From Pseudomonadota bacterium (GTDB taxonomy: Bacteria; Pseudomonadota; Alphaproteobacteria; Rhizobiales; Methyloligellaceae), in the NCBI GenBank assembly GCA_022567275.1, contig JADFHH010000024.1, forward strand, positions 1 to 10,523: a stretch of DNA of 10,523 bases, written 5' to 3'. Below are positions 1 to 5,644 of this stretch, one piece after another (within the stretch, counting starts at the first letter, position 1; every line of letters begins with the position of its first letter). Position numbers and translations under genes: made by a program. The notes under the pieces are model-generated. The model was not told the origin of the DNA and ran no database searches. It saw nothing but the letters and a program-made list of their open reading frames with translations.

Positions 1-294
1 GAAGTTTTGTGCCGGGACGCCAGGGAATATGCCAGCTCACTCACGGCGATCCTTATGCCCGAGGGTCATGACGCCGACGCCCTGCGCGGTGTCATCAGGG
101 ATAAATTCAACATGTCGCTCGGTACCGGTCTTGGCAAGGTCGCGGGAAAAGTGTTCCGTATCGGCCATCTGGGCGATTTCAATGACCTCACCCTGCTCGG
201 TGCGCTGGCCGGGGTGGAAATGGGGTTAGGCATCGCCGGCGTGCCGCATCGCAAGGGCGGCGTGCAGGCGGCGATGGATTTTCTGGGCCTATGA
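1..294 (+). CDS. Class V aminotransferase, alanine/serine-glyoxylate type (C-terminal fragment)
   Basis: This is the last 97 codons of a gene that begins before the window; the frame is open from base 1 and ends at TGA 292-294. The sequence matches the C-terminal small domain of class V, PLP-dependent alanine-glyoxylate and serine-glyoxylate aminotransferases. It shows SSLTAILMPEGHDAD, then SLGTGLG, then FRIGHLGDFND and a GVPHRKGGVQAA tail. In this family the Arg of the RIGHLG motif (codon 157-159) binds the substrate carboxylate. The PLP lysine lies in the missing part. Such enzymes move an amino group from alanine or serine to glyoxylate, giving glycine. The crotonase gene starts 1 nt after the stop codon, so the two are probably co-transcribed. 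Family assignment is firm; the exact amino donor is not visible. Confidence 0.85.
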   Translation, partial: EVLCRDAREYASSLTAILMPEGHDADALRGVIRDKFNMSLGTGLGKVAGKVFRIGHLGDFNDLTLLGALAGVEMGLGIAGVPHRKGGVQAAMDFLGL

Positions 295-295
295 C

Positions 296-1078
296 ATGAG
301 CACTGACGAACTCATCATAGAGCGCGATGGACCGGTCGCGACCATCATTCTCAACCGTCCGGACAAGCGCAATGCCCTGACCTTCGAGATGTATGAGGGG
401 CTGGCTGAATTCTGCCGCAATGCTGCCCGCGACGCTGATCTCAGAGCCGTCATCATACGCGGCGCGGGTGACAAAGCCTTCGCGGCGGGCACGGACATCG
501 CCCAGTTTCGCGGCTTTGACGGCGCACAAGACGGATTGGCTTATGAGAAGAAGATGGATCGCATCCTGGCCGATCTCGAAGCCTGCCCCAAGCCGGTCAT
601 CGCCGCTATTGCCGGCGCGTGTACCGGGGGCGGCGCGGCCATCGCCGGGGTTTGCGATATCCGCCTGGGCAGCCGCGACATGCGCTTTGGCTTTCCCATA
701 GCGCGCACGCTGGGAAACTGTCTGTCGATCGCCAGCCTGCAACGTATGTCCGCGCTGCTCGGCGTGGCGCGCACCAGGGAACTGATTCTGACTTCACGGT
801 TGATCGAGGCCGAGGAGGCGCTGCGCATCGGCCTCGTATCGGAACTGTTCGATGACGCGGATGCTCTTTTCGCGCGCGCACGGGAAATGGCTGAGGAAAT
901 AGCCACCTTCGCCCCGCTCACATTGCAGGTCACGAAAGAAATGTTCCGCCGCATGCGCGCGTCCGAAGCGGAAATCAACGACGACGATCTTGTCGCGAAG
1001 TGCTACGGCAGTGATGATTTCAAAGAGGGGCTGGAGGCGTTTTTGGCCAAGCGCAAGGCGAACTGGACAGGGAAATAA
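296..1078 (+). CDS. Enoyl-CoA hydratase/isomerase (crotonase) family protein lacking both hydratase glutamates
   Basis: A 260-residue protein of normal crotonase length. Visible family motifs are the N-terminal strand ending LNRPDKRNAL (19-28), the first oxyanion-hole segment AFAAGTDI (61-68), the second one TGGGAAIAGVCDI (110-122), and the trimerisation-side helix near the C-terminus. In enoyl-CoA hydratase two glutamates act in catalysis (Glu144 and Glu164, rat numbering). By motif alignment these positions are Ala115 (in GGGAAIA) and Ile135 (in FPIARTLG). It therefore should bind an acyl-CoA and stabilise an enolate or thioester oxyanion but is unlikely to hydrate enoyl-CoA. Isomerase, hydrolase, decarboxylase or lyase chemistry are all possible in this superfamily. 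It lies 1 nt after the aminotransferase and 3 nt before the CoA-transferase gene. No strong Shine-Dalgarno sequence is seen, which fits translational coupling. Confidence 0.9.
   Translation: MSTDELIIERDGPVATIILNRPDKRNALTFEMYEGLAEFCRNAARDADLRAVIIRGAGDKAFAAGTDIAQFRGFDGAQDGLAYEKKMDRILADLEACPKPVIAAIAGACTGGGAAIAGVCDIRLGSRDMRFGFPIARTLGNCLSIASLQRMSALLGVARTRELILTSRLIEAEEALRIGLVSELFDDADALFARAREMAEEIATFAPLTLQVTKEMFRRMRASEAEINDDDLVAKCYGSDDFKEGLEAFLAKRKANWTGK
1069..1073 (+). promoter_or_regulatory. Shine-Dalgarno sequence of the CoA-transferase gene
   Basis: AGGGA lies 8 nt before ATG 1082, within the last codons of the crotonase gene. It favours this ATG over the in-frame ATG 15 nt further on. Confidence 0.6.
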
Positions 1079-1081
1079 GCC

Positions 1082-2344
1082 ATGTCACATGCGAGCATGT
1101 CTCTGACAAGAAAGGGGCCGTTGACGGGCATGCGCGTGATCGAGCTTGCGCACATCATGGCGGGTCCCGTATGCGGGTTGATGCTCGCCGATCTGGGCGC
1201 CGATGTGATCAAGGTGGAAAAAGCCGATGGCGGTGACGATACCCGCTCATTTATACCCCCCGACATCAATGGCGAGGCGGCCGCCTTCCTGATGATGAAC
1301 CGCAACAAGCGGGGCATCGCGCTGGACCTCAAGAGCGAGACCGGCAAGCAGGTGCTCAAGCGTCTGGTAAAGGACGCGGACGTGCTTATCGAAAATTATC
1401 GCCGCGACACGATGCACAGGCTCGGGCTTGGCTATGACACGCTCAGACAAATCAATCCCGGCCTGATCTATTGCGAAATTTCCGGTTTCGGGCGCACCGG
1501 CCCTTATCGGGACCGCGGCGGGTTCGACCTCATTGCGCAAGGCATGTCGGGGCTGATGGATATTACCGGCGAGGGGCCCGAGCGCCCCCCGGTTAAAGTC
1601 GGCGCGCCGGTCAGCGACATCACGGCGGGAATCCTCGGCGCCATGGGTTGCCTCGCCGCTTATGTCCACAAGCAGAAGACGGGCGAGGGACAAAAGGTCG
1701 ACACCTCCCTGTTCGAGGCGGCCATCACCCACACCTACTGGCAATCGGCCATCTGCTTCGCCACCGGCGTCTCGCCGACCCGGATGGGCACCGCGCACCC
1801 GCTCAATGCGCCCTACCAGTCGTTTGCGACAAAAGACGGCTGGATCAATGTCGGCGCGGCAAACCAGCGTAACTGGGAGCGGATGCTGGATTGCATTGGC
1901 GCGGGGGAGCTGGCGGAGGATCCGCGATTTGTCTCGAACGCGGAGCGCATGGCCAATCTGGATAAGCTGGTCGAGATATTGAGCGAATATTTCAAAACGC
2001 GTGAGAGCGAACAATGGCTCGATATACTTGAAGCGGCGGGCGTGCCCGCCGGCCCGGTGCTCTCCATCAAACAAATGCATGCCGACGCCCAGGTCATTGC
2101 CCGGGACATGACGCCGCAAACCAATCATCCTGTCGCCGGGCGGGTGCGGACCATCGGGCTTCCGGTAAAGCTGTCTGCCACGCCGGGCGGCGTGGTGCGC
2201 CCGGCGCCTTTACTCGGGCAGCACAGCCGTGAAGTGCTGGCCGAGGCGGGCTATAGCGATGATGAAATTGCTGCCTTGCTTGAGAGCGGCGGTGTCATCG
2301 CGGCGGACCGGACAGCGGGGAAACAAGACGACCCCGTTTCCTGA
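1082..2344 (+). CDS. Class III CoA-transferase, CaiB/BaiF/Frc family
   Basis: A 420-residue protein of the usual length for family III CoA-transferases, which move CoA between carboxylic acids through an aspartyl-CoA intermediate. The N-terminal motif LTGMRVIELAHIMAGP (14-29) is followed by LADLGADVIKVEK (35-47), the NRNKRGIALDLK segment (73-84) and the catalytic region GFGRTGPYRDRGGFDLIAQG (135-154). The catalytic Asp is D149 (codon 1526-1528), equivalent to Asp169 of formyl-CoA:oxalate CoA-transferase. The glycine-rich loop typical of formyl-CoA transferase (GGGGQ) is not present; the corresponding segment reads MGTAHPLNAPYQ. It is therefore probably not a canonical oxalate enzyme. The start at 1082 is supported by AGGGA at 1069-1073, 8 nt upstream. 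Together with the crotonase it suggests activation and processing of a carboxylic acid as its CoA ester; the substrate is unknown. Confidence 0.92.
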   Translation: MSHASMSLTRKGPLTGMRVIELAHIMAGPVCGLMLADLGADVIKVEKADGGDDTRSFIPPDINGEAAAFLMMNRNKRGIALDLKSETGKQVLKRLVKDADVLIENYRRDTMHRLGLGYDTLRQINPGLIYCEISGFGRTGPYRDRGGFDLIAQGMSGLMDITGEGPERPPVKVGAPVSDITAGILGAMGCLAAYVHKQKTGEGQKVDTSLFEAAITHTYWQSAICFATGVSPTRMGTAHPLNAPYQSFATKDGWINVGAANQRNWERMLDCIGAGELAEDPRFVSNAERMANLDKLVEILSEYFKTRESEQWLDILEAAGVPAGPVLSIKQMHADAQVIARDMTPQTNHPVAGRVRTIGLPVKLSATPGGVVRPAPLLGQHSREVLAEAGYSDDEIAALLESGGVIAADRTAGKQDDPVS

Positions 2345-2467
2345 TCGCTTGTTTGCGCGGCACATAATCTTCATTCGATTCACTCAATTCTAACGTTCTC
2401 ACGAAACACTCGAAGCGGGGTATCCGGTCTGGACTGGTTTGCCTTGCCGGTCGTGAGTTAGTCAGGG
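2345..2467. other. Intergenic region between the CoA-transferase and rlpA-like genes
   Basis: 123 bp with lower GC than the flanking genes in its first half, around 2362-2400. It probably holds the promoter of the rlpA-like gene, because the preceding gene belongs to an unrelated function. I see a CATAAT (2363-2368) that could be a -10 box, but no credible -35 box at the right distance, so I do not call a promoter. No hairpin followed by a T-run is visible, so no intrinsic terminator for the upstream cluster is called. Confidence 0.4.
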
Positions 2468-2468
2468 G
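2464..2468 (+). promoter_or_regulatory. Candidate Shine-Dalgarno sequence deciding the rlpA start
   Basis: AGGGG abuts the possible GTG start at 2468, too close to serve it, but lies 11 nt before the in-frame ATG at 2480. This favours ATG 2480, although the spacing is a little long and the matter is not settled. Confidence 0.4.
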
Positions 2469-3493
2469 TGAGTATCGCTATGTTGCGTAATTTTGTATCC
2501 GGGTCCGCGCAAGCGGCGGGGGAGAGTGCGGCTGGCGCCGCTTTCACGAAATTTTGTCACGCGGTTTTTTTCGTTCTGCTGACACTTACGGTTACGGGCG
2601 TTGTTCTGTCAGCCTGTTCGCGGGGGAAGAAATCCAGCGAACAGACTTTTTCCAAACGCGTCGTGCAACTGGGCCAACCCGTTCCCAAGGGTGGCGGACG
2701 CTATAAGGTTGGTAATCCCTATAAAATTGCCGGACGCTGGTACACCCCGGTGGAAAATCCATCCTATGACCGGGTTGGCATCGCCTCCTGGTATGGCGAA
2801 TTGTTCCATGGGCGCTACACGGCCAATGGTGAAATCTATGACATGAACGCGCTGACGGCGGCGCATACCACACTGCCCCTGCCGAGTTATGCGCGTGTGA
2901 CCAATTTGCAGAATGGCCGGTCTCTGGTGCTGCGGGTGAACGATCGCGGGCCTTACGCCCATGATCGCATCATCGATCTCTCGCGCCGCTCCGCGCAAGC
3001 GCTCGGCTTTGAGCGCAATGGCACGGCCCGCGTTCGCGTGCAATATATTGGCGGCGCACCGCTCAATGGCGACGATTCACTGGAGCGGCAGGTCTATGCC
3101 AGCCGGCCCTGGGCGCGGATGGCGCAAGCCACGCAGACACAGATTATGGCAGACTCGATAGTGGTGGGATCGCTTCCCGTTGCGAGCAATACAACAAAAC
3201 CGGCTGCCAATGCGTGGGCGACGCAAGGCAGGACAGCCTCGGCACCACCCATACCAGCGCAAATGGGAGACTATTCCATCCAGGCGGCCTCATTCCGCAA
3301 CAGGGACTTCGCGGTGAGTTTGCGCACCAAACTCGCCAGTCTAGGCGCCGCCTATGTGCAGCGCGCGAAGGTCGCGGGCAAAACCTATTACCGTGTCCGG
3401 CTCGGTCCCTATGACAGGCGCCATGATGCAGACGAAACTCTGCGCGCGGTAATCGGGACAGGTGCAACGGGTGCGCGTATCGTGCGCAATTAA
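2468..3493 (+). CDS. rlpA: RlpA-like septal lipoprotein: DPBB lytic transglycosylase domain plus SPOR domain
   Basis: A protein of 341 residues if translation starts at GTG 2468, or 337 from ATG 2480. A hydrophobic stretch (about 32-47) ends in a lipobox, LSAC, with the lipidated Cys at residue 50 (codon 2615-2617). The double-psi beta-barrel domain covers roughly 103-192 and begins GIASWYGE. It contains His133 (TAAHTTLPLPS) and Asp159 (VNDRGPY), which match the two residues known to be needed for lytic transglycosylase activity in Pseudomonas RlpA. A low-complexity linker (about 195-265) leads to a C-terminal SPOR domain (about 266-341), which in this family binds denuded septal glycan. The expected role is cutting denuded peptidoglycan at the division site, from the inner face of the outer membrane. 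The roughly 30 residues before the hydrophobic segment are long for a lipoprotein signal. The downstream dacA-like gene also acts on peptidoglycan but is separated by 326 bp of repeats. Confidence 0.9.
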   Translation: MSIAMLRNFVSGSAQAAGESAAGAAFTKFCHAVFFVLLTLTVTGVVLSACSRGKKSSEQTFSKRVVQLGQPVPKGGGRYKVGNPYKIAGRWYTPVENPSYDRVGIASWYGELFHGRYTANGEIYDMNALTAAHTTLPLPSYARVTNLQNGRSLVLRVNDRGPYAHDRIIDLSRRSAQALGFERNGTARVRVQYIGGAPLNGDDSLERQVYASRPWARMAQATQTQIMADSIVVGSLPVASNTTKPAANAWATQGRTASAPPIPAQMGDYSIQAASFRNRDFAVSLRTKLASLGAAYVQRAKVAGKTYYRVRLGPYDRRHDADETLRAVIGTGATGARIVRN

Positions 3494-3505
3494 CCCTGCC
3501 GGGAA

Positions 3506-3528
3506 TCCGTCTTTGACGGAAACGGTCT
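3506..3528 (+). repeat. 23-bp direct repeat, copy 1
   Basis: Identical to 3656-3678. Its first 15 bases form a perfect hairpin, TCCGTC-TTT-GACGGA (3506-3520). The left flank does not extend the stem in this copy, so it looks like a degraded or truncated version of copy 2. Confidence 0.85.
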
Positions 3529-3548
3529 TAGAGCTTGCCTGCACAAAC

Positions 3549-3614
3549 GAAACCCCCACGAAAGTGGGGGTCCACGGGCACGCCGCATTGGACCCCCGTT
3601 TTCACGGGGGTTTC
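3549..3614. repeat. Mirrored pair of hairpins (BIME-like element) with covarying stems
   Basis: Two 26-bp arms (3549-3574 and 3589-3614) are near-perfect reverse complements of each other, separated by 14 bp. Each arm also folds on itself: ACCCCCAC-GAAA-GTGGGGGT at 3552-3571, and ACCCCCGT-TTTC-ACGGGGGT at 3592-3611. Compared in the same orientation the arms differ at four positions, and these form two base pairs changed on both sides, so each stem stays perfect. Translations of this kind of repeat give the TKVGVHGH and DPRFHGG peptides often seen in spurious alphaproteobacterial proteins. Confidence 0.8.
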
Positions 3615-3618
3615 GGTA

Positions 3619-3648
3619 CAGGGTTTGGCCTGAACGAAAAAAACCCTG
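3619..3648. repeat. Inverted repeat with 8-bp arms
   Basis: CAGGGTTT (3619-3626) pairs with AAACCCTG (3641-3648) across a 14-nt loop. It lies between the mirrored hairpin pair and the second 23-bp repeat and may simply be part of the same element. Confidence 0.5.
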
Positions 3649-3678
3649 GAGCGATTCCGTCTTTGACGGAAACGGTCT
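3649..3678 (+). repeat. 23-bp direct repeat, copy 2, within a longer imperfect hairpin
   Basis: The 23 bp at 3656-3678 match copy 1 exactly, 150 bp downstream of it. Here the stem is longer: 3649-3661 pairs with 3665-3677 over 13 positions with two mismatches, around a TTT loop. It resembles the GAGC...TTCCGTC palindromes that I recall from Rhizobiales intergenic regions. Confidence 0.8.
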
Positions 3679-3698
3679 GGCGGGATTCTAACAAACCC

Positions 3699-3716
3699 AC
3701 TGACTTGATAGTCAGT
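3699..3716. repeat. Small inverted repeat near the putative dacA promoter
   Basis: ACTGAC (3699-3704) and GTCAGT (3711-3716) form a perfect 6-bp inverted repeat with a 6-nt centre. It overlaps the first base of the candidate -35 box, so it could be an operator, but nothing identifies a regulator. Confidence 0.35.
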
Positions 3717-3745
3717 TGATTTAACGCCATGCTTCTAGCTAATCT
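3716..3745 (+). promoter_or_regulatory. Candidate sigma-70-type promoter for the dacA-tmk-holB operon
   Basis: TTGATT (3716-3721) as -35 and TAATCT (3740-3745) as -10 are separated by 18 bp. Both differ modestly from consensus. The position, about 75-85 bp before the carboxypeptidase start and in the most AT-rich part of the gap, is reasonable. The call rests on inspection by eye only. Confidence 0.3.
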
Positions 3746-3758
3746 GGCAGGCGTGCGC

Positions 3759-3774
3759 CGGACGCTTGCGTCCG
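3759..3774 (+). other. Hairpin in the probable dacA 5' leader
   Basis: CGGACG-CTTG-CGTCCG is a perfect 6-bp stem with a 4-nt loop. If the promoter at 3716-3745 is right, it would lie near the start of the transcript. It is not followed by a T-run. Function unknown; it may be another REP-like remnant. Confidence 0.4.
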
Positions 3775-3816
3775 ATGAGCATTTGCATTTTCAACTGTTG
3801 ATTTTAGGTTGCGTGC

Positions 3817-3820
3817 GGGA
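3817..3820 (+). promoter_or_regulatory. Candidate Shine-Dalgarno sequence deciding the dacA start
   Basis: GGGA lies 8 nt before the in-frame ATG at 3829 but overlaps the first ATG at 3820. This suggests that translation starts at 3829, giving an N-terminus MDRIKDFPAF that is typical of a Sec signal peptide. Confidence 0.4.
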
Positions 3821-4995
3821 TGAGCCCAATGGATCGAATTAAGGATTTTCCGGCGTTTCTGGCGCTGGTGTTCTGTATTGTTCTCGCCGGACATGCTCTG
3901 GCGGGCGAGGCCAAGTTCGAGACCAAGGCCAAATGGGCTATTCTGATGGACGCCGGCACGAATTCCGTACTTTTTGAGAAAAATTCCGAAGATTTAATGC
4001 CGCCGGCCAGCATGAGCAAGCTGATGACCCTGGCGGTCATATTTCGCGCCCTGAAAGACGGGCGGATTTCGCTCGATGATGAATTCTCCAACTCTCTCTA
4101 TGCCTGGCGCACCGGCGGGGCGCCGTCAGGCACTTCGGCAATGTTCGTGCCGCTCAAGGGCAGTGCGACGCTCGATCAACTGCTGCAAGGCATCATCGTC
4201 CAATCGGGCAATGACGCCAGCATCATTGTGGCGGAAGGCATGAGCGGGTCGGAATCCGCATTTGCCGATGTCATGACGGATTATGCCCGCAAGATCGGCC
4301 TGACGGAGTCGAATTTCCGCAATTCCACCGGCCTGGCGGACCCCAATCACTATATGACGGCGCTGGAACTCGGCAAGCTCGCAATCCACGTCATCACGGA
4401 ATATCCGGAGTATTATCACTATTTCTCCCAGAAGGAATTTCGCTACCGGAAACATATTTTCTACAGCCGCAACCCATTGATTTATGACGGTATCGGCGTG
4501 GATGGCCTGAAAACCGGCTATATCCGCGATTCAGGTTACGGGCTTGTTATTTCAGCAAAGCAGCGCAACCAGCGCCTGGTCGTTGTCGTCAACGGTCTGA
4601 AGTCGAAAAAAGCGCGCCGGGCGGAGGGCAAGCGGCTGCTGCAATGGGGGTTCAGAAGCTTCAGGCAATGGAAGCTGTTCGAGGCCGGTGAGACCATCGG
4701 CGACGCACTGGTATGGGGCGGGACCAAACGCTCTGTGAATCTGGCCGGCAAAGGCGAGGTCTCCATCTTGTTGCCGCGCTCGGCCAGCCGCAAGGTCAAG
4801 GCGGCGATCATATATCAAGGGCCGCTCAAGGCGCCCATCAGCAAAGGCGACCAGATCGCATATTTGCGCGTCACGGGAGCCAATGAGGTGGTCAACAAAA
4901 TTCCGCTCTATGCGGCGGAAGATATTGGCGAAGGCTCCATCTGGATGAAAGGAGTGCAGTCGCTTTTTTATCTCGCATTTGGCTGGGTGCTTTAG
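3820..4995 (+). CDS. dacA: D-alanyl-D-alanine carboxypeptidase, PBP5/6 (DacA) family
   Basis: A 391-residue (or 388 from ATG 3829) periplasmic low-molecular-mass penicillin-binding protein, the normal length for the PBP5 family. It removes the terminal D-Ala from peptidoglycan pentapeptides and so limits cross-linking. A signal peptide with hydrophobic core at about 12-24 ends near ALA-G (26-29). The peptidase S11 motifs are all present: SMSK (64-67, nucleophile Ser64 and general base Lys67), SGN (129-131) and KTG (231-233). The C-terminal beta-rich PBP5_C domain covers roughly 283-375. The last 18 residues (IWMKGVQSLFYLAFGWVL) look like the amphipathic membrane anchor of this family. The gene opens a run of six plus-strand genes; tmk follows 12 nt after the stop. 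Symbol is by family; dacC or dacF names are also used for such proteins. Confidence 0.93.
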   Translation: MSPMDRIKDFPAFLALVFCIVLAGHALAGEAKFETKAKWAILMDAGTNSVLFEKNSEDLMPPASMSKLMTLAVIFRALKDGRISLDDEFSNSLYAWRTGGAPSGTSAMFVPLKGSATLDQLLQGIIVQSGNDASIIVAEGMSGSESAFADVMTDYARKIGLTESNFRNSTGLADPNHYMTALELGKLAIHVITEYPEYYHYFSQKEFRYRKHIFYSRNPLIYDGIGVDGLKTGYIRDSGYGLVISAKQRNQRLVVVVNGLKSKKARRAEGKRLLQWGFRSFRQWKLFEAGETIGDALVWGGTKRSVNLAGKGEVSILLPRSASRKVKAAIIYQGPLKAPISKGDQIAYLRVTGANEVVNKIPLYAAEDIGEGSIWMKGVQSLFYLAFGWVL

Positions 4996-4998
4996 GGA
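4994..4998 (+). promoter_or_regulatory. Shine-Dalgarno sequence of tmk, overlapping the dacA stop codon
   Basis: AGGGA begins inside the TAG stop of the carboxypeptidase gene (4993-4995) and lies 9 nt before GTG 5008. It supports the GTG start and translational coupling of the two genes. Confidence 0.6.
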
Positions 4999-5007
4999 CC
5001 GGATCCC

Positions 5008-5640
5008 GTGACAACAGGAAAATTCATAACATTCGAGGGCGGCGAGGGCGCGGGAAAATCCACGCAAGTGAAGCTGCTGGCGGAACGCCTGCGCGATGCC
5101 GCCTATAAGGTTGTCGAAACCCGCGAACCTGGCGGCACCCGGCGCGGCGAGGAAATCAGGGAATTTCTGCTCTCCGGCGAGGCGAAGAATTTTGGTCCCA
5201 TGGGAGAGGCGGTGCTGTTTTCAGCGGCCCGCGCCCATCATTTGAACGAAGTGATCCGTCCGGCGCTGGAGCGCGGCGACTGGGTTCTCTGTGACCGGTT
5301 TTCCGATTCGACCGCGGCGTATCAGGGCGCTGCCGGCGGCGTAAAACCGGGCCTGATCCGCGCATTGGAGCGTGTTGCCGTGGACCGGAACATGCCGGAT
5401 ATGACATTCATTCTCGACCTGCCGCCCGAAGTGGGCCTGAAACGTACCGCACAGCGCAATGGCGGGGGCGGTGAACGGCCTGATCGCTTTGAAGCCATGG
5501 ATTTGCACTTCCATGAAGCGTTGCGTGCGGCCTTTCTGCGCATCGCCGAGGAACAGCCCCGTCGTTGTATTATCCTCGATGCGTTGCAGGCAGAGAGCGC
5601 GGTGGCGGAAGATGTATGGGAAGCGATTGTAACCGGTTGA
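5008..5640 (+). CDS. tmk: Thymidylate kinase (dTMP kinase)
   Basis: A 210-residue cytosolic kinase of standard length that phosphorylates dTMP to dTDP with ATP, an essential step in dTTP supply. The P-loop is GGEGAGKST (11-19), followed by the TREPGGT motif (38-44) that contacts dTMP, and CDRFSDSTAAYQG (95-107) with the DRF signature at 96-98. A LID segment rich in Gly and Arg lies at about 147-160, ending ERPDRFE. An acidic residue (Glu13) sits in the P-loop, not an arginine. This, with the Arg-containing LID, resembles the type II (E. coli-like) arrangement. The start codon is GTG, supported by AGGGA 9 nt upstream. holB follows after 4 nt, an arrangement common in Proteobacteria that links nucleotide supply with replication. 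Confidence 0.97.
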   Translation: MTTGKFITFEGGEGAGKSTQVKLLAERLRDAAYKVVETREPGGTRRGEEIREFLLSGEAKNFGPMGEAVLFSAARAHHLNEVIRPALERGDWVLCDRFSDSTAAYQGAAGGVKPGLIRALERVAVDRNMPDMTFILDLPPEVGLKRTAQRNGGGGERPDRFEAMDLHFHEALRAAFLRIAEEQPRRCIILDALQAESAVAEDVWEAIVTG

Positions 5641-5644
5641 CCCC

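Larger units (their letters stand above)
3494..3819. repeat. 326-bp intergenic cluster of short palindromic repeats (REP/BIME-like)
   Basis: No gene is supported here. The stretch contains, in order: a 23-bp sequence with an inner hairpin (3506-3528), a mirrored pair of perfect 8-bp hairpins (3552-3571 and 3592-3611), a looser inverted repeat with 8-bp arms (3619-3626 and 3641-3648), an exact second copy of the 23-bp sequence (3656-3678), a 6-bp inverted repeat (3699-3716), and a hairpin (3759-3774). None of these is followed by a clear T-run, so I do not call them intrinsic terminators, though they could stabilise the 3' end of the rlpA transcript. The last 100 bp are more AT-rich and probably carry the promoter of the downstream operon. 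The overall look is of REP/BIME-type elements found between genes in many Proteobacteria. Confidence 0.75.

Noticed and set aside
188..742. Long minus-strand open frame of 184 codons opposite the crotonase gene
   Set aside because: It is a shadow of GC-rich coding sequence; the plus-strand frame has clear crotonase motifs and this one has none.
1247..2128. Minus-strand open frame of 293 codons opposite the CoA-transferase gene
   Set aside because: Same reason: the plus strand carries recognised family motifs throughout, while this frame shows no recognisable domain.
2350..2368. Promoter for rlpA using TTGTTT and CATAAT
   Set aside because: The two boxes are only 7 bp apart, and no alternative -35 box lies at 16-18 bp.
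3552..3611. Rho-independent terminators for the rlpA gene
   Set aside because: The stems are strong, but neither is followed by a T-run (GTCCACGG and TTCGG follow), so they do not fit an intrinsic terminator.
3506..3678. CRISPR array
   Set aside because: Only two repeat copies are present, the spacing of 150 bp is far too long for a spacer, the intervening DNA is itself palindromic, and no cas genes are nearby.
3462..3719. Open frame of 85 codons through the rlpA end and the repeat cluster
   Set aside because: It is made mostly of translated REP-like repeats (TKVGVHGH and DPRFHGG peptides, and a repeated PSLTETV), starts inside rlpA in another frame, and has no ribosome binding site.
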